From: Trachythela sp. YZ-2020
Taxonomy: Eukaryota > Cnidaria > Anthozoa > Malacalcyonacea > Clavulariidae
Assembly (NCBI GenBank): GCA_016169945.1
Contig: JADLSH010000057.1
Coordinates: forward strand, 124,001-188,000
DNA length: 64,000 nt
Direction of reading: 5' to 3'
Each line of letters opens with the position of its first letter. The first letter of the stretch is position 1. The translations under genes were made by a program, and so were the position numbers. Positions 12,475 to 22,600 of this stretch are shown here, one piece after another. A model generated the notes under the pieces. It searched no databases. It was given only the letters and a program-made list of their open reading frames with translations, and had not been told where the DNA came from.

Positions 12475-12890
12475 ACGAGTCCGTTAACAATTGTTTGTCG
12501 AAATCGTATATTTTCAGCTCTGTGCCTAAAGCAGTGGATAATAAAAGGAAAAGCAATTAATCACGAATGTGTCATTTTAACAATGAGTTTAGAGCTGGTT
12601 TACAAGATGTTTATAATAATTATGCATACGCAGGTATTTTATTGAAGTGAAATTCATCAACTTAAGTCCTAAAGGGAGTTAATTTTCAATAGTTTTAGAC
12701 CCAATTCTCAACGGTGAAAATATGCAATTTCGACAAACAATTTTTATCGATATCGGGCTCGCTTTCATATTGGATGAAAAACATGTCATCCAACAGCTAA
12801 AAGACTTAAAAGCCTGATCTTTATGATTATGAAAAAATTACGTTCATGCACCGAGTAATTAACGCACAATGGCATGCTAAAGTTGGATTA
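12475..12890. mobile_element. Inverted-repeat element, copy 1 (full-length relative at 37619-38172)
   Basis: Contains GTTTGTCGAAATCGTATATTTTCAGCTCTGTGCC, AACAATGAGTTTAG, CCTAAAGGGAGTTAATTTTC and AACGCACAATGGCATGCTAA in the same order and spacing as the copy at 37619-38172. Internal segments are mutually inverted (TTTGTCGAAATCGTATATTTTC against GAAAATATGCAATTTCGACAAA), so transcripts could fold on themselves. The left end is truncated or diverged here. No transposase is encoded. Confidence 0.75.
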
Positions 12891-12934
12891 CCTTTTCTTT
12901 TTTTTTTTTTATTAAACTTCGCCTCAATGGCAGG

Positions 12935-13190
12935 GAGTCCACAACAGCGTCAGCCAATTACTGTGGCCCCATTGTTAGTTCCTAAGGGTTAGTATTAGAG
13001 GGAGGAAACCGGAGTACCCGGGGAAAACCCTCGAAGCACAGGAGAGAATCTCAACTTACATGAGTTATTTGAGCACACTGCCGATCTCATGTGAGTACCA
13101 ACAGTGACCTCGACCTGTTGTGAAACCGGCTCAACTCAGTGGTAAGAGGCAGCGCGCTAACCGCTTCCGCCACCCGTGCTACCCGTGAGA
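12935..13190 (-). repeat. tRNA-derived SINE with GGTTTTCTCCGGGTACTCC central domain
   Basis: Read on the minus strand, a tRNA-like head (GGGTGGCGGAAGCGGTTAGC) is followed by a body containing GGTTTTCCCCGGGTACTCC and TTTCCTCC. This central word is shared with copies near 29865, 39490, 44905 and 61600, which marks them as one SINE superfamily. I did not delimit the A-rich or 3' tail exactly. Confidence 0.65.
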
Positions 13191-13289
13191 CTCTGGACAA
13201 ATTTTATCCCCCGATTATACACCAATTTCACGACCACTACATATAATGAAAATAATTAACACTCTGACAAGTACCAGTTGACCACCTAT

Positions 13290-13804
13290 CTTAAGCATGT
13301 AGGACGGCAACACGACGACGACGGCCAAAACAAACTCCTTCAAAGAAATGATAGTAAAGAAAACTTGTCGTGTATTATCAATTGTATGAATTTAATACAG
13401 TTTAAGAAGTTGAAGACATGGGCTTTATTGTTGAGAAGAGTTCTACTGAACCAATTTGAAGTAGCACTTGTTTCGGCTTGAATTGCAGGCATTGTATACA
13501 AGACGTGAAAATCTGTGATTTGCCGTTGTAAACAGAGCGAGGACCGCGTCTAAAACTCCCGTGGGAGTTTAATTATTCATTTCTTTTCATCGACTTATTG
13601 TATTAATCGCCGTCGTCGTCGTGTTGCCGTCCTACTAGCCTGCGTGGCAGGCGTTCTATTGTGGAGGAGGGAGTTTTGTTTAGAGCGCGCGCTTTTTTTT
13701 TGAGAGCGCGCGCTCTCTCAAAAAGAAAAGCGCGCGCTCTAAACAAAACTCCCTCCTCCACAATAGAACGCCTGCCACGCAGGCTACCGTCCTACATGCT
13801 TAAG
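13290..13804. mobile_element. Inverted-repeat host element interrupted by a palindromic insertion
   Basis: The left arm CTTAAGCATGTAGGACGGCA followed by ACACGACGACGACGGC (13290-13325) is mirrored by GCCGTCGTCGTCGTGTTGCC at 13609-13628, and the mirror is finished only after the insertion, by CCGTCCTACATGCTTAAG (13787-13804). The element is therefore an older hairpin element split by the insert at 13636-13786. No coding capacity. Confidence 0.8.
13636..13786. mobile_element. Near-perfect palindromic MITE with 9-bp target duplication
   Basis: TAGCCTGCGTGGCAGGCGTT at the left end is exactly mirrored at the right end, and the arms continue through GAGGAGGGAGTTTTGTTTAG and GAGCGCGCGC to a short loop. 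The 9-bp CCGTCCTAC flanks it at 13627-13635 and 13787-13795. A second, end-truncated copy lies at 58807-58948, and a shorter relative with the same GCCTGC..GGCAGG tip is at 24825-24891. Confidence 0.88.
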
Positions 13805-13813
13805 GTCCCTAAA

Positions 13814-14690
13814 GCCCGCCGCACACTAGAGCTATCAGCTTAGCAAAGTTTCACTCGTGACTGTTGGCGTAAGCAAGTTCCCCCAGTGTGCGGTGGCGTT
13901 TTGAGCGCTATTGTTCACGCGTGCCATCGGCACCTGATATTCAACATGTTGAACAATTTTGTGCACGAGTGAACATTTCCTCCAAGTGTGCGCGCATGCG
14001 TAGAAGTGCTAATCGCGACAAATAAAATGGCGGCGAGTAGTGATTTGGTGGCTGAAGCAATGTTGGAAGACAAGATAGCTAATATTTGGCCGGACTATCC
14101 TTGTCTATACGACGTAAGGTGTCCTGAATTTAAAAATCGAGATATGCGCGATAAATCTGTTTTTCCAAGTTTTCCAGCCATTTCGTGCATAGATATAGAC
14201 ATATGCACGATATAGACATACGAGATATGCACGTCGTATAGACAAGGATAGTCCGGCCAAATATCAGCTATCTTGTCTTCCACAACATTGCTTCAGCCAC
14301 CAAATCACTACTCGCCGCCATTTTATTTGTCGCGATTAGCACTTCTACGCATGTGTATTCGTATGACATTGTAAGGCGATAGTTTTGCACGCGCGCACAC
14401 TTGGAGGAAATGTTCGGTTACAATTCCATGACACGCACGAAATAGGGTTAGGGTTAGGGATTGGGTCGGGATTGGGGTCAAGATCAAAGAGAAATATTCG
14501 TGATTGCGTGTCATGGAATTATAACCAAATGTTCACTCGTGCACAAAATTGTTCAACATGTTGAATATCAGATGCCGATGGCACGCGTGAATAGCGCTCA
14601 AAACGCCACCGCACACTGGGGGAACTTGCTTACGCCAACAGTCACGAGTGAAACTTTGCTAAGCTGATAGCTCTAGTGTGCGGCGAGCTT
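13814..14690. mobile_element. Long inverted-repeat element (about 300-bp arms)
   Basis: The left arm (13814 to about 14113, from GCCGCACACTAGAGCTATCA to CTTGTCTATACGACGT) is mirrored by the right arm (about 14226-14690, from ACGTCGTATAGACAAG to TGATAGCTCTAGTGTGCGGC). The right arm is longer because it carries the 111-bp insert at 14416-14526 and some extra sequence near 14350-14390. The element could form a very long hairpin. No transposase seen. Confidence 0.88.
14416..14526. mobile_element. 111-bp MITE with 22-bp terminal repeats and 8-bp target duplication
   Basis: Ends are GGTTACAATTCCATGACACG.. and its inverse ..CGTGTCATGGAATTATAACC, 22 bp with one mismatch. AAATGTTC occurs on both sides (14408-14415 and 14527-14534), while the uninterrupted opposite arm of the host inverted repeat contains it once (as GAACATTT). 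An 8-bp duplication fits the hAT superfamily. The centre is telomere-like (TAGGGTTAGGGTTAGGG). Confidence 0.9.
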
Positions 14691-15029
14691 AATGCAACGA
14701 ATCGTGCATGCTTCTGATTCTGGCGTATGTGATCGAATAAATGCGCTTAGATATATCGCATTTCAAATTTCGACATAAGCTGGCGAGTAAGAAGCGTGGC
14801 ATAGACAGTCGTTTCCATAGACTAAAATATCATTGTTGTAAACGGTAATTACACAGACATGTTTACCAACAAATTCGGAAAGATTTTGTTTCGCAAAAAA
14901 ACATCTCTTGTTTTGTTAGTTTTAACTTCCAACCTCTACGTCTGGTCATGCCATAGCCAGAATTTGTTATAATTGAGCAATTTACTAGAAGTAATTTAAA
15001 TTACAAATATTTTTGACAAACTGTTTCCT

Positions 15030-16560
15030 GGTTTTCGAACCTTTCGCAATCATGGCAAGGAGACAATGTTTCCGCAAAAATTGTTTCTCGATTTTTCCAC
15101 CTTTGAGAAGCATGGTTAGGAAACAATGTTTCCACAAAAAATGTCTATTGCTTTACCAGCTTTGGGAAACATGACTAGGAAACAATGCTTCTTCGTTTGC
15201 CCACCTTCCGGAAACATGGTATGACCACATTTAGGAAGAATGTTACGGGAAAATATTTCAACAATAATGTTTCCTGGTTTGACCACCTTTGGGAAACATA
15301 GCTAAGAAACAATGTTTCCTGGTTTGCCCAGCTTCACGAAACAAGGCTAGAAAACTATGTTTCCTGGTTTGCCCAGCTTTGGGGACACTGGCTAGGAAAC
15401 AATGTCTCCTTGGTTTGCCCACCATCGGGAAACAATGTTTCCTGGCTTGATCACCTTTAAGAAACATGGCTAGAAAACATTGTTTCTTGATTTGCCCACC
15501 TTTGAGAAACATGGCTAGGAAACAATGTTTCTTGACTTGCCAACCTTTGAGAAACATGCATGGCTAGGAAACAATGTTTCCTGGTTTGCCCACCTTCAGG
15601 AAACATGACTAGGAAACAATGTTTCCTGGTTAGCCCACCTTCAGGAAACATGACTAGGAAACAATGTTTCCTGGTTTGCACACCTTCAGGAAACATGACT
15701 AGGAAACAATGTTTCCTGGTTTGTCCACCTTCAGGAAACATGACTAGGAAACAATAGAGACCTTTAGCATTGCGTTTTTCGCAAAAACCGCAAACCGCAA
15801 ACCGCAAAATATCACGTGACCCTGGTCTTGCGGTCGCGTTTGGCGTTTGACGTTGACGTTTCAACCGCAAGAAGGTGTTCTAGCGGTAAGTGAAATACGG
15901 CAACGTTTTAACACTATTTAAAGTTTACAAACACACGTTTAACTACTAAAGCAAAGTTCTTTGGCCTCTTTTCTTGATACATGGCAATTTTTATCCTTAG
16001 ATTATAACTTTTACAAGAGTTATGGCGATTATTACCGAGCAAGTGAGAATAGCCATGCGGAAGTAAACAAAACATGGCGGACTCATTACGCGGTAAGCAG
16101 GAATGAAACGTCAAGCTAAATGCACCAAACTGCCCAAACGTCTAGCGGCAAACCGCTAACCTGAAACCGCGGTTTGTGGTTCGCGGTCTGAAAAATTTAC
16201 GCTATGCTAAAGGTCTCTAATGTTTCCTGGTTTGCACACCTTCAGGAAACATGACTAGGAAACAATGTTTCCTGGTTTGCCCACCTTCAGGAAACATGAC
16301 TAGGAAACAATGTTTCCTGGTTTGCACACCTTCAGGAAACATGGCTAAGAAACAATATTTCTTGGTTTGCTCACCTTCAGCAAACATGACTAGGAAACAA
16401 TGTTTCCTGGTTTGCCCACCTTCAGGAAACATGACTAGGAAACAATGTTTCCTGGTTTGCACACCTTCAGGAAACATGGCTAAGAAACAATATTTCTTGG
16501 TTTGCCCACCTTCAGCAACCATGACCAGGAAACAATGTTTCGGCAGCAATGTTTCTAGTT
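15030..16560. repeat. 45-bp minisatellite with palindromic core, interrupted at 15756-16218
   Basis: Tandem units of about 45 bp with consensus AGGAAACATGACTAGGAAAC / AATGTTTCCTGGTTTGCCCA / CCTTC. Units are degenerate before about 15540 and highly homogeneous at 15550-15755 and 16219-16510. Each unit holds the palindrome AGGAAACAATGTTTCCT. Since 45 is a multiple of 3 and stops are absent, both strands show long artefactual frames (KQCFLVCPPSGNMTR; KHCFLVMFPEGGQTR). The array ends about 100 bases from the GLG1 stop codon. Confidence 0.93.
15756..16218. mobile_element. 463-bp inverted-repeat element inserted in the minisatellite
   Basis: Begins AGAGACCTTTAGCATTGCG and ends CGCTATGCTAAAGGTCTCT, an inverted terminal repeat that decays inward. 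It interrupts a minisatellite unit: ..GGAAACAAT | insert | AATGTTTCCTGG.., so AAT is present on both sides (15753-15755, 16219-16221), while intact units have it once. The 3-bp duplication recalls PIF/Harbinger elements, although their usual target is TWA. No open transposase. Confidence 0.85.
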
Positions 16561-16659
16561 TTCCCTGTCTCTAATATATGCTAAATACATCCAAAAATGT
16601 TGTTTTCTACAAGACCAAAAACGCGTCACGTTATTCGTAAATGAACCACGTACAATAAT

Positions 16660-19600
16660 TTAACGGTTTTTAGCATCACGTGTGACGCGTTTTGTCAAAC
16701 GTCCAGAAATAAGTCCACCGATAAAAATGATGGCGAGAGCACAAGAGAAAACGATAAAGAAATAATTCCGACGTGGAGAACTACTTACGACCGAGGCAAG
16801 ATCTGTCAGAGACTCGGGAGCTGGGACCTAGATGTAAATTAATAAAATATCAGTTATAACAGAGAAGTTAAGATAGAAGAAGTTTTGTAGATGAATACCT
16901 AGTTAGGAGCAGTTGCGAAAAATGCAACTTTAGGCCATCTGGCAAGAATCGAACTGCGGCCCTGCGATTCCGGTGGAGCGCTCTAACCAACTGAGCTACA
17001 GAGTCCAAATTCGTGTATATATAATATGGGAGTGACGCCAGTAGAAGGTATGGATAAATATCAAGATCTTTTGGGCATCTCGATCGATAGAACTAATAGT
17101 AGAGTGGTTTTGTAGATGGAATATTCGAACAATTATATACATATTTATACCTAACCAGAAGCAGTTGTGAAAAAAGCCCCGATTATGCTTGAGGGTTTGT
17201 AGAGGGTTTGTAGAGGGTGTGTAGAGGGCGTGTAGAGGGTTTGTACTTTTGTAGAGGGTTTGTAGAGGGTTTGTAGAGGGTGTGTAGAGGGTTTGTAGAA
17301 GCTTTGTAGAGGGTTTGTAGAGGGTTTGTAGAGGGTTTGTAGAGGGTTTGTAGAGGGTTTGTAGAAGCTTTGTAGAGGGTTTGTAGAGGGTTTGTAGAGG
17401 GTGTGTAGAGGGTTTGTACTTTTGTAGAGGGTTTGTAGAGGGTGTGTAGAGGGTTTGTAGAAGCTTTGTAGAGGGTTTGTAGAGGATTTGTAGAGGATTT
17501 GTAGAGGGTTTGTAGAGGGTTTGTAGAGGGTTTGTAGAGGGTGTGTAGAGGGTTCGTAGAGGGTGTGTAGAGGGTTTGTAGAGAGTTTGTAGAGGGTTAG
17601 TATAAGTAAAATGTGTGTAAATATTTAAAAATGTAACACATTACCCCAAAGCCTGCCCACATTTCTTTCCTTGATTTCAGAACATTGCGACATTCCTTTA
17701 CCAGTTTTTGGCCATTCTCCAATGCGCTCATTAGACATTGTAAAACTATTAGAAAAACATACACTTGGTTATAGGTGAGTTTTCATTTAGCACTACACTG
17801 TACCGTGTATTCAAATGATGGTCATGCGGCAGGTATCGAAGTGGGAAAAGTGTATCTAGAAAAGTGGAAACACGATTCTGATAGAAAGAGTGAACTGTCT
17901 GGAGTAAGAACCAGCCTCGTACCCAGGCGCTTTTAAGGAAAAGAAACCACTTAGCCACTGATCTCTATAAATTAGCTGAATGCGATTTTTTTTCTTTTTC
18001 CTTAAAAGCGCATGGGTACGAGGCTGAGTAAGAACTTCAGTCATTCCGCCTGTGAGAAAAGTGAAGTCAAGATGGCTGAAATTGACGTCCAAAATCTGTG
18101 AAGGTCGTAACAGTTTTCATACCATTTTTAACGGGTCGTATGGCTAATCAAGTTATCAGTTCTTAAAATCATATTATTCTTTAAATCGAAGTCAAAACAC
18201 GAAATTTTGGTACACTCCTTGCCGCCTTGTGCAATCCGCGCAGACAAAAACAATAGAAAGGGACTGGACATCAATTTCCGCCATCTTTGGCTTCAGTTTT
18301 TGGACGCGAGTTCTCACTCCAGATATATATATATATATGGAGCTCACTGGAGTGAACTTAGGATCTCTCAATATAACTGAAGTAATATCTTCAGTCAATG
18401 ATGTGCTGAAAAGTTAAGTCAGAGATGGCGGATATTGGATAATTTTATAGAAACAAAATATTATAAAACAAAACTTACTTCGTCCTCTGCCATGGCTGAC
18501 AGTATAGCAATGTTTTGCGACTGAGCTTGAACAAGCTTCATGGAGAACAGGGTCGGCCATTATATCAGTACGTTCTTCAATAAGTGCTTCTTTAATCTCC
18601 TATATTGTCAACGAAACGAACACCGCGGTCAAACGTCAAGCGCATGCGCGAGTAGAAAAAAGGCGGGAAAATTTCCTGCCATATACAATAGAAGTGAACA
18701 CGGAATATAAAAGAGTTTACTCCATAGGCGGATTTTCAGATTTTGCTCTGGGGGGATGCCGAAAAGTTAGAGGGGGTGCCAAAAATTTAGGGGGAGGTGA
18801 GCGACAAGGTGCGCAGCGCTGAGCAAGCTGCCGCAGCAGGGTCTGGGGAGTTGTCAGGAAGGGGGGTGTAGAGGGATTTCCCAGAAAATTTTTGTATTTT
18901 TTTGGTCTTATTTGTTCAAAAAGTTTTTTTTAGTAATCTTACTTAGTTCAAAATCTTGTCTAGTGAAAATGTTTTGGGGTTTGGGGGGGGAAAACTGGTT
19001 GAAAACTTGCAATCCCCCAGAGGTCTAAGAATTCCAGTTTCAGTCTCTGGTAGAATTCTTAAGTTATACTTCCTTGTCAATATCTGTAATTTTATTTGAA
19101 GAATTTGCTAGTTTTTTATTTACCAATTTGCTTAGCAAGTCTTTCGAATATTAGCAAGGGGACTGACGTTTGACCGCGGTGTTAACGGGGCGGTATTAAG
19201 CCCCGTTAAAAACGAGGACGAGAGTTAATAAGAATCGCAACTTTCGATCGCGTTTGACCGCCAACCCTCATCGACTGTCATCAACTTTGAGCTGGTTCAA
19301 ATTTTGATGAAAGTTAACGAGAGATTTTTCTCGTTTGACTGGTAAGCGCGGTAATATCCAGCAGTCAACTCTCATCAGAACGTTGAGTGTGTCATGAGTC
19401 CGCAGAATCGAACCCACCATCTAATCCAGTCACGATTCAGTGATCGGAATATTCCATTGTCTTTTCATTGTTTTGAAAATCCCGACTGAATGACCTTTAT
19501 ATAGTAATAATTACCTTTTGAATGATCATGGTTAGTAGTCATGTACCGAAAAGAAATTTTATGAATGGTACTTACAGCTCGACATTTGGCGTTGTCAATT

Positions 19601-22600
19601 TTTTTGTAATGTTCTTTCAAACATTCCATTACTTCACCATGTCCTGGATCTATGTCACGACAAAGTGAGTCAATCTAAGGAAAAGAAAATAGATAGAGGG
19701 AACAGTTTAGAACTGAAACATCAAGTATGAAAATGATCCTTTAGTTTAGGTTTCCTTCTGTAGTAACACTGGACCAATAAGCGATGGCTCTTACTGTACC
19801 GCTTGGACAACAGTTTTGAACTGATAGAGCTGTCCAGAATAAAAAAAATTAAGTTAAATTCAGGTTTCCTTCTGTAGTAATACTGGACCAATAAGCGATG
19901 GCTCTTACTCGGCCTCTAGGATGAACAGTTTAGAACTGACAGAGCTATTCAGTATAAATAATGTTAGTTCAGTTTAGTACCAAATTAATGCAAGGTACTC
20001 ACCTCTTGGCTACAGGCCTTGGCCAATGATGGGTTCAAACGATAGTCTAATGCAGCTTCTTTCTCCAAATCCACAATAAATTCTTCACAATCTCCAGATA
20101 AATCCTATACAAAGCAGTATTATAAGTTAACGAAAACTACGTTTCGCCACCCTGGTTTCAGTAAATAGTATTTTTTTTTAAATTGGCTAACTGCAAATTA
20201 TTTTTGGCTGCCAGAAAATAAATCAATATACTGCAGGCCCGACCAACCTCGATGTTCTTCTTCAAACATGGAATCACTTGATCATTGTTGGTGATATGGT
20301 CGCAGAACTTGCTCATATCACGATGGCACGCTTTTGCCAAACCAGGCATAAGTTCCACATCTAGAAGGTTAGGAAAATAGAGATCGGATCACACCACTTG
20401 ATATACCCGTTTCACAAGCTGTTTTACGTTAAATGTAAACCAGTCTTGAGCGACATTATCTATTAAGCCCATACCTTTGAGAGCATTTTTCTGTCGAGTA
20501 AACACGAGTGCACGACATCTGGAATGAGAAGCGGTAGAATTATGACGGTGTACATCTACATACAGTTAATGACGTTAACTCGCAAGCAGATCTAACTTGC
20601 CACGGGTGAAAAATATAGCGAATCATGGGCCATTTAGGAAAGAAAATAGGAATTTTCAAAAATTCTTTCCCCGATCCTGAAGCTTAAACTCTCTCCTTAC
20701 GGACGGGAAAAAGTAAAAACCCAAACATTGCCACTTACTCCTTGTCGCCTTCTGTCACCATTTCACGTTTATGTTTTTTTAGACAATTAAGGACTTTGTT
20801 TGGCTGGATATCCATGCAGTATTTCTAGACAGAAATGGAACAATCTTGAATTTCCTATAAGTCGACACGACAACCAATACCAAGTAAGGGGAAGGGGGGC
20901 TAGTATCTTAACCCGAGCCTCCAACCTAAAAGAAGCCAACATAAACCAAACTCTACTTACATGAGTTTTTCAAGCGCAGGGATGCTACCCAACCTAAGTA
21001 AATCCCTGCCCTTGACCTGCAGTAGTAGGCTTAACCCAGAGCATACGTAATTTTATGAACTTTCTATTATGGCACTTTTTATTATCGCACATTCCAGAGA
21101 CTACTAGTAACCCTCGCCCCGGGGAAAATTTACGGACAATGCCTTTTAAGTTGACCGAAAACGTAACCATGTCAGCCTATTAAAAGCAATCTATGACAAA
21201 AATTCTTTAGCCGAATCAGACTCAATAGGACATAAGTACTAATTAAGAATTTATCACAACACATGTTGTCACTGCACATTTTTACTGTTTATCATTCCAC
21301 ACTTTCACTTTATCACTGCACAAAGTGGTTATTACCGCACACTAAAATTAGGTATGACCCAGAGGTCAAGGGCAGCGCACTGACCACATCTGCTGCCAAT
21401 GACGTACCTTGATCATTGCTTTACAAACTTTAAATAGACGGACATCAAGTTGAGCATCAGCCACTTCTTCTTTCTAAATGATATATCAATACATAAACTT
21501 ATATGTCGTAAAAATATTGGCTCAATTTCCATATCTTAATCTTAACATTGATCTTAAATCCTAACATTAATCCTTGTGACCTAATTTCGGGATAGCGATA
21601 TGGAATGTCACGCAATTCGTCTGTGTACAAACGCGGGAAACAAAATGATTATCGATGAAGACGAACTATCTTCGTACTTCGTCTCATGTTTACATTAAGA
21701 CGAATGACACGTCAGATGAATGATACGTCCTCAGTATAACTCAAGGCATTCTTTTGATGTAATGTAATACAGCCGTATACCTCTCTTTCAAAGATCTTTT
21801 TGGAACATTCTTCAGATAAATCACCTTCGGCTTGTTTTAAACATTCCAAAACCTAAAAACAAACACAGTTAGCAAAATACTATTTCATCACGTCTACAAT
21901 TAACATGTTGGCTGAAAGATATAAGAATACCAAGTACATCCTTTTTCAAATACTACTGAGGACCATTTATTAGAATCAGGTGGTGCGGGTTGGGAAAGTA
22001 CATTTTCTAGTTTCGTCCACCGTTGCTTGATGTACTAATTGATTGTTCTAATTTGTGGTAACAAGGGTACCTATATAGGCATTAGAATTGTGTATAAGAG
22101 CTATTCTCTCATGTAGATCATTCTAATGCTTAGTTACCTTTGTTCTATTCTATGTTTTCGCAAACTAGAACAATAGTAACTAGGCTTGTGAGTTATCCAA
22201 AGTTGTGAATTGGAGATATTAAGTTCGCAAAATTTGTCTATTTTTTGTTGAAAAAATGTTATTTACAGCACACTTACCGCAGCCGGGCCATCTTTGTGCA
22301 CGTGAACGCAGAGTCGTTCGACATCTTTTGCACAAGGACCATATAACTTTGGATCAAAGTGTATATCCTCAGCCTAGTTAATAATTCAAAAGAATATACA
22401 ATTATCTGGTGATTATGAAGTCTACGAATCAACCGTGTAAATTATCAATGCTCAAACTCACTCAACCCGCAAATAAAACATAAAATGTTTTCCTGTTTGC
22501 CATTATTGCAGAAACAAACTTTCCTTTCTATGAAGTAAAAATGCTTGTCAACAAATTCAGAAAATGTTGTTTCGCAAGTGGGGTTAAATGTCTTGTAAAC

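Noticed and set aside
15258..16574. Frames of 65 to 137 codons on both strands (KHCFLVMFPEGGQTR, KQCFLVCPPSGNM)
   Set aside because: Products of the 45-bp minisatellite, whose unit length is a multiple of three; mirror frames on both strands and no signal or start context.
16918..17005. tRNA gene
   Set aside because: A and B boxes are present but the anticodon arm does not pair, and a SINE body follows; called a tRNA-derived SINE.
17697..17777. Apparent plus-strand exon HCDIPLPVFGHSPMRSL..HTLGY with splice-like borders
   Set aside because: The minus strand of the same bases encodes LQCLMSALENGQKLVKECRN, the expected penultimate GLG1 exon, and fits phase on both sides. The plus-strand reading is a shadow.
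18192..18417. Overlapping short frames on both strands containing IYIYI
   Set aside because: They span an (AT)n run and an inverted segment (GCCATCTTTGGC / GATGGCTGAAAT); no splice context or family similarity.
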